A DNA stretch of 64,000 bases, from the NCBI RefSeq assembly GCF_018614655.1, contig NZ_JAGGOG010000014.1, positions 186,001 through 250,000 of the forward strand, read 5' to 3'. A model generated the notes under the pieces. That model was not told the origin of the DNA and made no database searches. It saw nothing but the letters and a program-made list of their open reading frames with translations. The DNA is from Pseudomonas fluorescens (GTDB lineage: Bacteria > Pseudomonadota > Gammaproteobacteria > Pseudomonadales > Pseudomonadaceae). Made by a program: the position numbers and the translations under genes. Of this stretch, positions 33,853-43,766 are shown in pieces. Each line of letters opens with the position of its first letter. The first letter of the stretch is position 1.

Positions 33853-33866
33853 TTACAACTTTGTCA
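33853..33866. promoter_or_regulatory. CopR/CusR-type copper operator
   Basis: TTACAA-CT-TTGTCA matches the cus/cop box TGACAA-N2-TTGTCA at 11 of 12 fixed positions. It lies 79 bp upstream of the cupredoxin start and 66 bp before copR, so one site could control both directions. CopR encoded next door is the obvious ligand. Confidence 0.7.
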
Positions 33867-33931
33867 GGTTGGACCTGCACCCTGGCACCCACGGTATAAA
33901 GCCTGCTGTTACCCGTTGCCATGAGCCGCCC

Positions 33932-34612
33932 ATGAAACTGCTGATCGTCGAAGACCAACCGAAAACCGGCCATTACCTGCGCCAGGGCCTGGCCGAAGCC
34001 GGGTTTAACACCGAACTGGCGGCCGACGGCACCACCGGTCAGCATCTGGCGCTGACCGGCGGCTACGACTTGTTGATCCTGGATGTGATGCTGCCAGGCC
34101 GCGACGGCTGGCAAATTCTTCAGGCGGTGCGCAGTGCCGGCATGGACATACCGGTGCTGTTCCTGACGGCGCGGGATGCAGTGGAAGATCGCGTACACGG
34201 CCTGGAACTGGGCGCCGACGACTACCTGGTCAAGCCCTTCGCGTTTTCCGAACTGCTGGCCCGAGTGCGCAGCCTGTTGCGCCGTGGCGGCAGTGCCCCT
34301 CAGGAAACCAGCCTGCAACTGGCCGACCTGCGCCTGGACCTGATTCGCCGGCGAGTGGAACGCAGCGGCCAGCGCATCGACCTCACTGCCAAGGAGTTTT
34401 CCCTGCTGGAAATGCTGCTGCGCCGCCAGGGCGAGGTGCTGCCCAAATCGCTGATTGCTTCCCAGGTCTGGGACATGAATTTCGACAGCGACACCAACAT
34501 CATCGAAGTGGCAATCCGCCGTCTGCGACTGAAAGTCGATGACAGCTTCCCCAACAAGCTGATTCATACCGTGCGCGGCATGGGTTACGTGCTTGAAGAG
34601 CGCTTCTGCTGA
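33932..34612 (+). CDS. copR: Copper-responsive response regulator CopR
   Basis: 226-residue OmpR-family regulator. The receiver has EDQ at beta-1, phospho-acceptor Asp51 in [12 protein letters not shown], and Lys101 in YLVKPF. The C-terminal winged helix ends [16 protein letters not shown] and [12 protein letters not shown], as in CusR, CopR and PcoR. ATG 33932 gives the family start MKLLIVEDQ; the upstream in-frame extension to 33869 overlaps the promoter. The stop overlaps the copS start as TGATG. It likely activates the divergent cupredoxin gene and itself. Confidence 0.93.
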   Translation: MKLLIVEDQPKTGHYLRQGLAEAGFNTELAADGTTGQHLALTGGYDLLILDVMLPGRDGWQILQAVRSAGMDIPVLFLTARDAVEDRVHGLELGADDYLVKPFAFSELLARVRSLLRRGGSAPQETSLQLADLRLDLIRRRVERSGQRIDLTAKEFSLLEMLLRRQGEVLPKSLIASQVWDMNFDSDTNIIEVAIRRLRLKVDDSFPNKLIHTVRGMGYVLEERFC

Positions 34613-35967
34613 TGAGGCGAATATCCCTGGCCAGCCGTTTGGCGTTGCTGTTTGCCGCCTGTACCGCGGTGGTCTCGCTGCTGGCGGGAGTACTGTTCAA
34701 TCGCGCCAGCGAGGCCCACTTCATCGAATTGGACCAGCAATTACTCGACGGCAAGCTGGTGACACTGCGCAATGTCTTGCAAGGCGTCGACACACTCTCG
34801 TTGTTTACCCAGCGTGAGGGCCAGCTACGCGAAGAACTCCGTCATCAGCCAGATCTGGCCTTGCGGATCAGCGCAATGGAGGGTCAACACTGGTTCGACA
34901 GTGCACCGGACATTACCTTGCCTTCAAACGCCGGCCTGCACAGTCTGCAAAGCACCGGAACGGACTACCGCGTGTACAACGCACCTTTGGTAGCGGGCAA
35001 GACAAGCTCCCCGCAATTAAGCCTGATACTCGACATCACCCACCACCAACACTTCCTGGAACGCATGCAGCGCCTGATCTGGCTGACCGTCGGCCTCTCG
35101 GCCCTGGCCACGGCATTGCTGGGGGCCTGGGCAGCCCGCAGTGGGTTGCGCCCGTTGCGCCGTATGAGTGAGGTAGCCGCCGGCGTATCCGTGCACTCCC
35201 TGACCCAGCGCCTGCCCCAGGAACAGATGCCACCGGAGCTGGCGGAACTGGCCCAAGCGTTCAACGCCATGCTCGGCCGGCTGGATGACGCCTTTCAGCG
35301 CCTCTCAGCGTTCTCCGCTGACATTGCCCATGAACTGCGCACGCCCCTGTCGAACCTGCTGACCCATACGCAAGTCATCCTGACCCAGCCCCGCCCGCTC
35401 GAAGATTACCGCGAGGCGTTGCACAGTAATCTGGAAGAGCTGCAATGGATGGCGCAACTGGTCAATGACATGTTGTACCTGGCCAAGGCCGATCACGGCT
35501 TGTTGATTCCCAAGCGCGAGCCATTGGTATTGGCGGACGAGGCAGATGCGTTGTTGGAGTTCTTTGCCCCATTGGCAGAAGACGCCCAGGTGAACATGAC
35601 CCGGAAAGGCAGTGCCGGCACCCTCGGTGACCGCAGCATGCTGCGCCGGGCGCTTTCCAATCTGCTGGATAATGCGCTGCGCTTTACGCCGCAAGGTGGG
35701 GAAGTCAGCGTGAGGATTGTTGACGAGACACAAGGCGTGAAGCTGAGCGTGGAAAATACCGGGGAAGGCATTCCGCAGACGTTACTGCCAAGGTTGTTTG
35801 ACCGGTTCTACCGGGCGGACCCAGCGCGACATGAAGGTAGCAGCGAGCATGCGGGGCTGGGGTTGGCGATTACCCAGTCGATTGTACGGGCTCATGGCGG
35901 GACGATTCGGTGTGAGTCGGGGGCGGGATGGACTAGGTTTGTGATTGAGTTGCCGCAGGGGCATTGA
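34612..35967 (+). CDS. copS: Copper sensor histidine kinase CopS
   Basis: 451-residue inner-membrane kinase. Membrane segments are at about 7-29 and 154-174, with a periplasmic copper-sensing domain between them. A HAMP linker (GLRPLRRMSEVAAGVSV) follows. The H-box DIAHELRTPL has phospho-His240; the N-box NLLDNALRFTP and G-box GLGLAITQSI are intact. The heavy-metal sensor kinase family (CusS/CopS) fits by domain plan and by its partner. It is translationally coupled to copR through TGATG and is followed by a REPIN. Confidence 0.93.
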   Translation: MRRISLASRLALLFAACTAVVSLLAGVLFNRASEAHFIELDQQLLDGKLVTLRNVLQGVDTLSLFTQREGQLREELRHQPDLALRISAMEGQHWFDSAPDITLPSNAGLHSLQSTGTDYRVYNAPLVAGKTSSPQLSLILDITHHQHFLERMQRLIWLTVGLSALATALLGAWAARSGLRPLRRMSEVAAGVSVHSLTQRLPQEQMPPELAELAQAFNAMLGRLDDAFQRLSAFSADIAHELRTPLSNLLTHTQVILTQPRPLEDYREALHSNLEELQWMAQLVNDMLYLAKADHGLLIPKREPLVLADEADALLEFFAPLAEDAQVNMTRKGSAGTLGDRSMLRRALSNLLDNALRFTPQGGEVSVRIVDETQGVKLSVENTGEGIPQTLLPRLFDRFYRADPARHEGSSEHAGLGLAITQSIVRAHGGTIRCESGAGWTRFVIELPQGH

Positions 35968-35984
35968 TGCAAGCTGTACCGACC

Positions 35985-36075
35985 CCTTCGCGAGCAAGCC
36001 CGCTCCCACATTTTTGACCGCATTCGCCTTGAATGTACTCGGTCAAAAATGTGGGAGCGGGCTTGCTCGCGAAGG
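35985..36075. repeat. REPIN (inverted REP doublet)
   Basis: Arms 35985-36020 and 36040-36075 are perfect 36-bp reverse complements with a 19-base spacer. Each contains the P. fluorescens REP core GCGAGCAAGCCCGCTCCCAC. It lies between the converging copS and lolE and may act as a 3' mRNA stabiliser. Related copies are at 43601-43667 and 52311-52397. Confidence 0.93.
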
Positions 36076-36087
36076 CGGTCTTAAGCT

Positions 36088-37332
36088 TTACGAATACCTG
36101 AGGGCATGCGCCGGCTCGATCTTCGCCGCCCGATACGCCGGATAAATCGTCGCCAGGAAGCTCAACACAAACCCGGCGGTGCAAATCAGCAACACATCCC
36201 CACCTTGCAGCTCCGACGGCAGGTTACTGACAAAATACACATCCGAACTGAAGATATGCTGCCCGGTCACCCGCTCCAGCCAGCCCACCAGTTCACTGAC
36301 GTTCAGCGCCGCAATCACACCAAGCACACCGCCGATCAACGTACCGACAATGCCGATCACCGTGCCCTGAACGATGAAGATCGCCATGATCTGCCGTGGC
36401 GTGGCGCCGATGGTACGCAGGATCGCGATATCTGCGCCCTTGTCGTTCACCACCATGATCAAGGTGGCGATGATATTGAACGCGGCGACGGCGACGATCA
36501 TCAGCAACAGCAGGCCGATCATGGTCTTTTCCATCTTCATCGCGCTGAACAGACTGCCCTGGGTGTGGGTCCAGTCATCCGCCTTGTAGTCTGCGCCCAG
36601 GCTGCTGGCGATGTCCGCCGAGACTTTCGGCGCCGCATACAGGTCCTTCACCGCCAGACGCACGCTTTGTACCTGGTTTGGCTGCCAGTGCTGCATCTGT
36701 GCGGCATCAGCGACGTTGATCAACGCCATGGAGCCATCCAGTTCGGCACCGACCTTGAACACCCCGACTACGTTCAAGCGTTGCATACGCGGGGTGATGC
36801 CCCCGGGAGCGCTACTGATTTCCGGGACGATCAGGGTCAGCTTGTCACCGACATTCAGACGGAAACGCCGCGCAGTGATCTCACCGACCACCACACCAAA
36901 CTCACCGGCTTTCAGGTCTTCAAGGCTGCCCTGGACGATATGCTGGGCAACAATTGACACCTTGCCCTCCTGGGCCGGATCGACACCGCTGATCTCGATC
37001 GGCTGCATCGCGCCCTTATAGGAGAACATGCCATCCATCTGGGTGAACGGCACGGCGGCAGTCACTTCCGGATTTTTCAGCGCAGCGGCGGCCACCGGCT
37101 GCCAATCATTGATCGGATTGACGCCCACGATGGTGGCGTGCGGCACCATGCCGAGGATGCGTGAGCTCATTTCCCGCTGGAAACCGTTCATCACCGACAA
37201 CACCACAATCATCGACAACACCCCCAGAGCGAGGCCGATCATCGAGGTCATCGAGATAAACGAAACAAAACGGTTACGGCGCTTGGCGCGGGTATAGCGC
37301 GTGCCGATGAAAATCGATAACGGTCTGAACAT
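36088..37332 (-). CDS. lolE: Lipoprotein-releasing ABC permease LolE
   Basis: About 414-residue inner-membrane subunit of the LolCDE exporter that extracts lipoproteins and hands them to LolA. It has four membrane segments, one near the N-terminus after [26 protein letters not shown] and three near the C-terminus, with a large periplasmic domain between. ATG 37332 (MFRPLSIFIG) matches the paralogous LolC start; the open frame extends to 37371. It is the third gene of the minus-strand lol operon but is separated from lolD by a terminator-like hairpin. The LolC/LolE names for the two paralogues follow gene order. Confidence 0.9.
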   Translation of the reverse strand: MFRPLSIFIGTRYTRAKRRNRFVSFISMTSMIGLALGVLSMIVVLSVMNGFQREMSSRILGMVPHATIVGVNPINDWQPVAAAALKNPEVTAAVPFTQMDGMFSYKGAMQPIEISGVDPAQEGKVSIVAQHIVQGSLEDLKAGEFGVVVGEITARRFRLNVGDKLTLIVPEISSAPGGITPRMQRLNVVGVFKVGAELDGSMALINVADAAQMQHWQPNQVQSVRLAVKDLYAAPKVSADIASSLGADYKADDWTHTQGSLFSAMKMEKTMIGLLLLMIVAVAAFNIIATLIMVVNDKGADIAILRTIGATPRQIMAIFIVQGTVIGIVGTLIGGVLGVIAALNVSELVGWLERVTGQHIFSSDVYFVSNLPSELQGGDVLLICTAGFVLSFLATIYPAYRAAKIEPAHALRYS

Positions 37333-37350
37333 TCGCGGGCACCGTTGAAA

Positions 37351-37380
37351 AAATAGAAAACCCGGTGCCATGCACCGGGC
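37351..37380 (-). terminator. Terminator-like hairpin between lolD and lolE
   Basis: Read on the minus strand, GCCCGGTG-CATG-CACCGGG (stem 37361-37380) is followed by TTTTCTATTTTTT. It looks like a Rho-independent terminator but lies inside the lol operon, 10 bp after lolD and before the lolE start. It could lower LolE output or mark a separate lolE start. Confidence 0.75.
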
Positions 37381-37390
37381 TTGAAACGGG

Positions 37391-38089
37391 TCAGATGGCG
37401 ACCAGGTGACCTTCCTGCAGGTGCAACACGCGGTCCATCTGCCGGGCCATGCTCATGTCATGGGTCACCACCAGGAACGCGGTGCGCATCTGGGTGCTCA
37501 GCTCCAGCATCAAGTCCTTGATGCCCTGGGCGGTGTGGGAGTCGAGGTTGCCCGTGGGCTCGTCGAGCATCACCAGCCCCGGATTGTTGACCAGGGCCCG
37601 GGCAATCGCTACACGCTGGCGCTCGCCGCCGGACAATTCGGCCGGTTTATGTTCCAGGCGATGGCCGAGGCCGACCCGCTCCAGCAACGCCTTGGCCCGC
37701 TGACGCGCCTCCGGAATCGCAGTCTTGCCGATCAACAGCGGCATGCAGACGTTTTCCAGGGCGGTGAACTCAGGCAACAGATGGTGGAACTGGTACACAA
37801 AGCCCAACGACCGGTTGCGCAACTGGCCACGGGCCTTCTCGCCCAGGGCCGACAATTCTTCGCCGGCCAGCCAGACGCTGCCCTTGGACGGTGTATCAAG
37901 GCCGCCCAACAGGTTGAGCAAGGTACTTTTGCCGGAACCGGAACTGCCGACGATCGCCACGCGCTCGCCCGGGTGCAGTTCCAGCTGCAGGTTGGACAGC
38001 ACCACCACGGACTCAGGGCCTTCCTCGTAGGATTTGCCCAGGTCGCGGCAGCTCAGGATTGCTTTTTCACTCATGCCCGATTCACTCAT
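37391..38089 (-). CDS. lolD: Lipoprotein-releasing ABC ATPase LolD
   Basis: About 232 residues. It has Walker [13 protein letters not shown], the Q-loop region [12 protein letters not shown] (the LolD/MacB signature), ABC signature [10 protein letters not shown], Walker [13 protein letters not shown], and the switch VTHD. It powers LolCE. The start is uncertain: ATG 38089 overlaps the end of lolC and ATG 38074 also fits. The frame is open further upstream inside lolC and those codons are not coding for LolD. Confidence 0.95.
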   Translation of the reverse strand: MSESGMSEKAILSCRDLGKSYEEGPESVVVLSNLQLELHPGERVAIVGSSGSGKSTLLNLLGGLDTPSKGSVWLAGEELSALGEKARGQLRNRSLGFVYQFHHLLPEFTALENVCMPLLIGKTAIPEARQRAKALLERVGLGHRLEHKPAELSGGERQRVAIARALVNNPGLVMLDEPTGNLDSHTAQGIKDLMLELSTQMRTAFLVVTHDMSMARQMDRVLHLQEGHLVAI

Positions 38090-39332
38090 AACGTAAAGCC
38101 TGCGCTGGCTGGGTACGTGCCGCGCGCCAGGCTGGATACAGGGTGGCAAGGAAACTCAGGACCAACGCGGCGCCGCCGACCATCAACACGTCCTGGCTCT
38201 GCACCTGGGACGGCAAGTAGTCGATGAAGTAAACGTCGGCGTTAAGAAACTTGTGACCGATCAGCGTTTCAAGGCCGGCGATGGCGGCGCTGACGTTCAG
38301 CGCAGCGAGAATCCCCACCGCCGTGCCGATCAACGTGCCCACCACACCGATTACCGTGCCCTGGACCATGAAAATCGCCATGATCTGCCCCGGCGTGGCG
38401 CCGAGGGTGCGCAGGATGGCGATGTCGCCCTTCTTATCGTTCACCACCATCACCAGGGTGGAGATGATGTTGAAGGCGGCGACGGCGACGATCAGCAGCA
38501 ATAGCAGGCCGATCATGGCTTTTTCCATGCGGATCGCCTGATACAGGTTGCCGTGGGTACGGGTCCAGTCGCGGGCGTAGTACTGGCTTTCACCCAAATG
38601 CTGGGCGATTTCCCACGAAGTACGCGGCGCATCGAACAGGTCGTTGAACTTCAGGCGCAGGCCCTGGACCTGATCCGGCTTCCAGCGATGCAAGCGGGCC
38701 AGGTCGGTGAGGTTGGTCACGCCCAGGTAGCCATCAATTTCACCGGCGCCGACGTGGAAGATGCCGACAATGGTGAAACGTTTCATGCGCGGAAACATGC
38801 CGGCCGGGGTCACCGTGACTTCCGGCGCGACGAAGGTCAGCTTGTCGCCGATACCCGCGCCAAGCTTGGCGGCGGCCTTGTCGCCGATCACGATGCCAAA
38901 GCTGCCGGGCGACAAATCGTCCAATTTGCCCTGCTGCATGAACTTGTCGATGATCGAAACGTTGCGCTCCTGCGCCGGATCGATGCCATTGAGCAGGACT
39001 TTCTGCACCTTGCCATTGTTGGTCAGCAGGCCTTGCATCTGGGTAAAGGGCGCGACCGCCAGAACCTTGGGGTTCTCCTTGACCTTGGCGGCCAGGCTTT
39101 GCCAGTCACTGATGGGCTCACCAGACTCGATGGTCGCGTGGGGCACCATGCCCAGCACGCGGGTGCGCATCTCATGATCGAAGCCATTCATCACCGAAAG
39201 CACCACGATCATCACGACTACGCCAAGGGCGAGCCCGATCATCGAGGTCAAGGAAATGAATGACACAAAATGATTGCGACGCTTTGCACGGGTATAACGC
39301 GTGCCGATAAATACGAAGAGAGGTCTGAACAT
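38082..39332 (-). CDS. lolC: Lipoprotein-releasing ABC permease LolC
   Basis: 416-residue paralogue of the protein at 36088-37332, with the same N-terminal [30 protein letters not shown] segment and the same four-helix plan. The two permeases form a heterodimer in most gammaproteobacteria. ATG 39332 is the natural start. The stop overlaps the likely lolD start. It is the first gene of the operon and is divergent from the PilZ gene at 39427, with a 94-bp promoter region between. Confidence 0.92.
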   Translation of the reverse strand: MFRPLFVFIGTRYTRAKRRNHFVSFISLTSMIGLALGVVVMIVVLSVMNGFDHEMRTRVLGMVPHATIESGEPISDWQSLAAKVKENPKVLAVAPFTQMQGLLTNNGKVQKVLLNGIDPAQERNVSIIDKFMQQGKLDDLSPGSFGIVIGDKAAAKLGAGIGDKLTFVAPEVTVTPAGMFPRMKRFTIVGIFHVGAGEIDGYLGVTNLTDLARLHRWKPDQVQGLRLKFNDLFDAPRTSWEIAQHLGESQYYARDWTRTHGNLYQAIRMEKAMIGLLLLLIVAVAAFNIISTLVMVVNDKKGDIAILRTLGATPGQIMAIFMVQGTVIGVVGTLIGTAVGILAALNVSAAIAGLETLIGHKFLNADVYFIDYLPSQVQSQDVLMVGGAALVLSFLATLYPAWRAARTQPAQALRYE

Positions 39333-39426
39333 GTCGGGGCTTGTTCGGAGGAAAAGAAGACGTCCTTGTGGCGGGGTCAGGTAAGCAGCTTTACACTCAG
39401 ACCATCACCGCTACTTTGGGTTCGCC

Positions 39427-40011
39427 ATGTCGACATTAGATGAAGAAGATCGCCGCGAATACTACCGTATCGAGGACATGATCGCACTGGAAATTAGCCC
39501 TCTGTCCGGCCCCGAAGCGGCGAGTAAGGAAGTGTTGCTGGATGATTCGCCGCTGTTCAATCTGCTCAGTGAACTGCACCTGAGCGAATTCGAGTCCCAG
39601 CACCTGCTGCGCCAGATCGGCGAGCGGGACCGAACCCTGGCGGCCTTCCTCAAAGTACAGAACAAGCGGATCGACCTGCTCAGCCAGATCATGGCGCAAA
39701 GCCTGCTGGGCGAGATTGGCACGCCGCAACCCGTGATCATTTCCGAGGGTGGCATTGAGTTCCAGCACCCCAGCGCCCTGGCACCCGACAGCCAGTTGGC
39801 GGTCAAGCTGGTGCTGATGCCCCAGGCACTGGGCCTGCTGCTGCGCGCCAAGGTCACCCATTGCGATGCCAAGAGTGGCGGGTTTGAGGTCGGCACCGAG
39901 TTCGAAGCCATGACCGACGCCCAGCGCCAGCTGCTGGCGCGTTATATCCTGCAAAAACAGGCTCAGGAACGACGCCTGGCCCGGGAACAAAGCGACGCCC
40001 AAGACACCTGA
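39427..40011 (+). CDS. PilZ-domain protein with N-terminal helical region
   Basis: 194 residues. An N-terminal EEDRREYYRIEDMIALEI segment carries the PilZ-type RxxxR arginines and YR pair. A helical region (about 40-95) follows, then a second beta-rich part with IISEGGIEFQHP in the place of the D/NxSxxG motif and AKVTHCDAKSGGFEVGTEF. The changed second motif makes cyclic-di-GMP binding uncertain. The same gene lies between lolC and the phosphodiesterase in P. aeruginosa, from memory. Its function is unknown. Confidence 0.75.
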   Translation: MSTLDEEDRREYYRIEDMIALEISPLSGPEAASKEVLLDDSPLFNLLSELHLSEFESQHLLRQIGERDRTLAAFLKVQNKRIDLLSQIMAQSLLGEIGTPQPVIISEGGIEFQHPSALAPDSQLAVKLVLMPQALGLLLRAKVTHCDAKSGGFEVGTEFEAMTDAQRQLLARYILQKQAQERRLAREQSDAQDT

Positions 40012-40077
40012 ATACGATCATTGAATGGCCCGTTGTGCCATCCATTCAGCCAGGATACCTGGCGTAAAGGAGCAACT

Positions 40078-40800
40078 GTGACCCTGATTTACGGCCACCG
40101 CGGTGCCAAAGGCGAAGCACCGGAAAACACCCTGACCAGCTTCCAGGAATGCCTCAAGCACGGCGTTCGCCGCTGCGAACTGGATTTGCACCTGTCCATG
40201 GACGGCGAGTTGATGGTCATCCATGACCCTACCCTCAAGCGCACCGCCGACCGGCGTGGCAAGGTGGTCGAGTACTCGGCAGCTGATCTGGTGAAGATGG
40301 ACGCGCGCAAGGGCGGCCCGGGCTGGGTCAATCCTTGCCCCATTCCACGCCTTGAGGAACTGTTCGAGAAATGCGACTTCGATCACTGGCAACTGGAAGT
40401 CAAAAGCGCTTCGCGCACCCGCGCGGCAACGACGGTGTTGGCTATTCGAGAAATGGCCCAGCAGTTTGGCCTGATGGACAAGATCACCGTGACCTCAAGC
40501 TCGCGGGAAGTGCTGAAAGCGGCCCTGGACCTGACGCCGGACCTGTCCCGGGGGCTGGTGGCCGAATACGCCTGGCTCGACCCATTGAAGGTCGCGGCAA
40601 ACTATGGCTGTGAAATTCTGGCGCTGAACTGGACGTTGTGCACCCCTGAGCGCTTGGCCAAAGCCCAGCGCCAAGGGCTGCACGTGTCCGTGTGGACGGT
40701 CAACGAGCCCGCGCTGATGCGCAGGCTCGCCGACTTCGGCGTAGATAGCCTGATTACAGACTTTCCCGGTTTGGCCACTGCCACTCTCGGGAATTACTGA
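40078..40800 (+). CDS. Glycerophosphodiester phosphodiesterase
   Basis: 240-residue GDPD-family TIM barrel, which hydrolyses glycerophosphodiesters from phospholipid turnover to glycerol-3-phosphate and an alcohol. The N-terminal IYGHRGAKGEAPENTLTSF holds the catalytic HRG and the metal-binding PENT; ELDLHLSMDGELMVIHDPTLKRT supplies the rest of the metal site and second His. There is no signal peptide, so it is cytoplasmic (UgpQ-like). GTG 40078 has AAAGGAG five bases upstream; the earlier in-frame start at 40021 is unlikely. Confidence 0.93.
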   Translation: MTLIYGHRGAKGEAPENTLTSFQECLKHGVRRCELDLHLSMDGELMVIHDPTLKRTADRRGKVVEYSAADLVKMDARKGGPGWVNPCPIPRLEELFEKCDFDHWQLEVKSASRTRAATTVLAIREMAQQFGLMDKITVTSSSREVLKAALDLTPDLSRGLVAEYAWLDPLKVAANYGCEILALNWTLCTPERLAKAQRQGLHVSVWTVNEPALMRRLADFGVDSLITDFPGLATATLGNY

Positions 40801-40811
40801 AATCGGTCTCC

Positions 40812-40836
40812 CCGGCCGGCTCAGGCCACCGGCCGG
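40812..40836. repeat. GC-rich inverted repeat between converging genes
   Basis: CCGGCCGG at 40812-40819 and 40829-40836 can form an 8-bp stem with a 9-base loop in the short gap between the phosphodiesterase and sthA. No T run follows on either strand, so it is a weak terminator candidate. Confidence 0.35.
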
Positions 40837-40842
40837 AGCCGC

Positions 40843-42237
40843 TCAAAAAAGCCGGTTGAGGCCGTCGTAGGCCGCTACCCGATAGGCTTCAGCCATGGTC
40901 GGGTAGTTGAACGTGGTGTTGACGAAATACTTGAGGGTATTTTGCTCACCCGGCTGGTTCATGATGGCCTGGCCGATGTGCACGATCTCCGAGGCCTGGT
41001 AGCCGAAGCAATGTACGCCAAGGACTTCCAGAGTCTCGCGGTGGAACAGAATCTTCAGCATGCCTTGGGGCTCACCGGCGATCTGCGCACGCGCCATGCT
41101 CTTGAAGAATGCCTTACCCACTTCGTAAGGCACCTTGGCCTTGGTCAGCTCGTGCTCGTTTTTGCCGATGGAGCTGATCTCGGGAATGGTGTAGATCCCG
41201 GTTGGTACATCATTGACGTAGCGCCAGCTGCCGTTGTCGACAATGCTGCCAGCAGCCGAACGGCCCTGGTCGTGTGCGGCACTGGCCAGGCTTGGCCAGC
41301 CGATCACGTCACCGGCACCGTAGATATTGGTCACGCAGGTGCGGTAGTTCTCGTCCACCTCGATCTGGCCACGGCTGTTGACCTTGACCCCGATGTTTTC
41401 CATGCCCAGCTTGTCGGTGTTGCCGGTACGGCCGTTGCACCAGAGCAGGGCGTCGGCCTTGATCTTCTTGCCGGACTTGAGGTGCAGGATCACCCCGTTG
41501 TCCAGGCCTTCAACGCGATCGTATTCCTCGTTGTGGCGCACGGTGATGTTGTTGTTGCTGAAGTGGTAGCTCAACGCCTGGGAAATTTCCGAGTCGAGGA
41601 AGCTCAGTAACTGGTCGCGGTTATCCACCAGTTCCACCAATACACCCAGGCCGCTGAAGATCGAGGCGTATTCGCAGCCGATCACGCCTGCACCATAGAT
41701 AATCAGCTTGCGCGGGGTGTGACCCAGGCTGAGGATCGTGTCGCTATCGTAGATACGCGGGTGGTGGAAATCGATATCGGCCGGGCGATACGGGCGCGAG
41801 CCGGTGGCGATGATGATGTGCTTGGCCACCAGTTTCTCGACCACACCGTTGGCGCAGACCACCTCGACGGTTTGCTCGTCGGCGAAGCTGCCGGTGCCGA
41901 AAAACAGGTCGACGCGGTTACGAGCGTAGTAGCCGGTGCGCGAGGCAACCTGTTTGGAGATGACTTTTTCAGCGCTCTTGAGCACGTCCGGGAATGAAAA
42001 CCAGCGCGGCTCACCAATGGCCCGGAACATCGGGTTGGTGTTGAACTGCATGATCTGGCGCACCGAGTGACGCAAGGCCTTGGACGGGATGGTACCCAGG
42101 TGGGTGCAGTTACCGCCGACCTGGCGACGGCTATCGACCATCGCCACCTTGCGCCCAGCTTTGGCGGCGTTCATCGCCGCACCTTCTCCAGCCGGGCCGG
42201 AACCCAGTACCACTACGTCGTAGTTGTAGACAGCCAT
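40843..42237 (-). CDS. sthA: Soluble pyridine nucleotide transhydrogenase SthA
   Basis: 464-residue flavoprotein that moves reducing equivalents between NADPH and NAD. The FAD site is [17 protein letters not shown] (8-24), the NAD(P) site is [16 protein letters not shown], and the second FAD motif is [14 protein letters not shown]. The position of the redox disulfide of related lipoamide dehydrogenases reads CTHLGTIPS, so the second Cys is Thr, as in all SthA. The C-terminal dimer domain ends [23 protein letters not shown] 42237 follows GAGGAG. Confidence 0.96.
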
Positions 42238-42427
42238 GCGTACTCCTCAGAACAGGCCAAGACGCACGGTTGGGCGCCTGGCTAAATCATGCCGCGGCCA
42301 GCGGTCATGAAGGATCAAATGGGCTCAGGTGTATGAACCGGGGCACAGTCTATATAAGCCTCAACGCCGCGCACATTAACCCTTGGTCGCGTCGTAGGCC
42401 AGTTTTGCCTTTACTACACAGTGTTCG

Positions 42428-43453
42428 TTACGGCTTCACTGCCGTCAGTTGCTCGAACGCCTTGTTGCTCCGTGTGACGAAACCAGTCCCCTCGCGCATC
42501 ACAAAAAACGCCGCGATCCGGTGCTTTTCTGCATACGCCCACCCTTGCTCCGGGCCGAGGATCATCAGCAAGGTCGACAATCCATCAGCCATCAACGCTG
42601 AAGGTTGCAACACCGTCACCGACGCCAGTTGATGAGTGATAGGCGCGCCCGTCCGTGCATCGAGGGCGTGGGAATAACGTCGACCATCCTGCTGGAAATA
42701 ATTGCGATAGTCACCTGATGTAGACACACCGAAGCCATCGACATTGATCACCCGCTCAGCCACCTGCTGATCGTCCCGGGGCTCTTCCAGCGCAATACGC
42801 CAAGGCGTGCCATCCAGTTTGTGACCCGCAGCTTTGAGTTCGCCAGTGACTTCGACCAGGTAACTGCGGATGCCCAGCCGAGTCAGTTGCGCGGCGATCC
42901 GGTCAACGGCATATCCGGCAGCGATGCTGTTGAAGTCGACTTCGACGGCAGCGTCCTTGCACAACTGCTGGCCGTCGAAGTGTAGATGCGCATGGCCGAC
43001 ACGCTGGCGCACCTGCGTAAGCGTTGCCACGTCCGGGACCTTTATCTCTCGGGCTTGCGGACCAAACCCCCAGAGATTCATCAGTGGTTCGACCGTCAGG
43101 TCGAAGGCGCCATCGCTGGCCTGGGACAACTGCTCCCCGGTGCGTACCAGGTGCAGGACCGGTTCGGGCATCGACTGGCAACTGTTGGCAGGCAGATCGT
43201 TGAAGCGCTCGATATCGGAATCACTGCGGTAGGTCGACATTTGCCGGTCGACTTCACTCAGAATGCTTTCCACCTGGCGCTGAAGCTCTTTCGCAGCTGG
43301 CGTACGAGAGGTTTTGACGTACTGGATAGAATACGTACTGCCCATGGTCGGCCCGCCAAAGCCCTCCAGCGAATCGCCGCCACACCCTGCCAGCAGCGCC
43401 AAGCCGCAAAACATCGCCATTTGTCGCAGATCACCCATAAACCCTGTCGCCAT
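42428..43453 (-). CDS. apbE: FAD:protein FMN transferase ApbE
   Basis: 341-residue lipoprotein (lipobox LAGC, Cys24) that attaches FMN to Thr residues of periplasmic flavoproteins such as NqrB, NqrC or RnfG. Features are GPTMGSTYSIQY near the N-terminus, FNSIAAGYAVDRIA, VEVTGELKAAG and the Mg-binding region ending LMADGLSTLLMILG. ATG 43438 is an alternative start. In P. aeruginosa apbE sits next to the nqr operon, as I recall, but no nqr gene follows here, so its client must be encoded elsewhere. Confidence 0.92.
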   Translation of the reverse strand: MATGFMGDLRQMAMFCGLALLAGCGGDSLEGFGGPTMGSTYSIQYVKTSRTPAAKELQRQVESILSEVDRQMSTYRSDSDIERFNDLPANSCQSMPEPVLHLVRTGEQLSQASDGAFDLTVEPLMNLWGFGPQAREIKVPDVATLTQVRQRVGHAHLHFDGQQLCKDAAVEVDFNSIAAGYAVDRIAAQLTRLGIRSYLVEVTGELKAAGHKLDGTPWRIALEEPRDDQQVAERVINVDGFGVSTSGDYRNYFQQDGRRYSHALDARTGAPITHQLASVTVLQPSALMADGLSTLLMILGPEQGWAYAEKHRIAAFFVMREGTGFVTRSNKAFEQLTAVKP

Positions 43454-43600
43454 CGGAAATTGAATTAACCTGGAGGCCTGCCCCCCTTTCAGGACGGGCC
43501 ATTATGCGGCATGTCGCTTTCTGTTGATTGCTGATGCTCTCGACCCCGGCGCTCGCCAGTGAGGCGATCCGCCTCAACAACTGACACCCACCTTCCCCTG

Positions 43601-43667
43601 TAGGAGCGAGCTTGCTCGCGAAGCACTTAAAAGCGCTGCGTTATCGTTGACGATCTTCGCGAGCAAG
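43601..43667. repeat. Degenerate REP doublet
   Basis: TAGGAGCGAGCTTGCTCGCGAAG (core 43611-43623) and the inverse core at 43655-43667 share 13 perfect bases, while the outer part of the right arm has decayed. This lies in the 313-bp gap between apbE and gap, which otherwise holds only the terminator at 43723. Confidence 0.85.
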
Positions 43668-43722
43668 AACCAGGCGTCATGGGGAAGACTCAGAACGCTA
43701 TGGAGGGTGTACGCCAGATACG

Positions 43723-43750
43723 AAAACGCCCCGACATGTCGGGGCGTTTT
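43723..43750. terminator. Terminator downstream of gap
   Basis: A 28-bp perfect palindrome AAAACGCCCCGACA/TGTCGGGGCGTTTT with A/T ends, 17 bp after the gap stop codon. It can also block transcription from the other side. Confidence 0.9.
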
Positions 43751-43766
43751 CATTTACCACTGATGC

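Noticed and set aside
35985..36075. REPIN as a CRISPR or attachment site
   Set aside because: A single inverted pair with a palindromic core, without direct repeats, spacers or cas genes.
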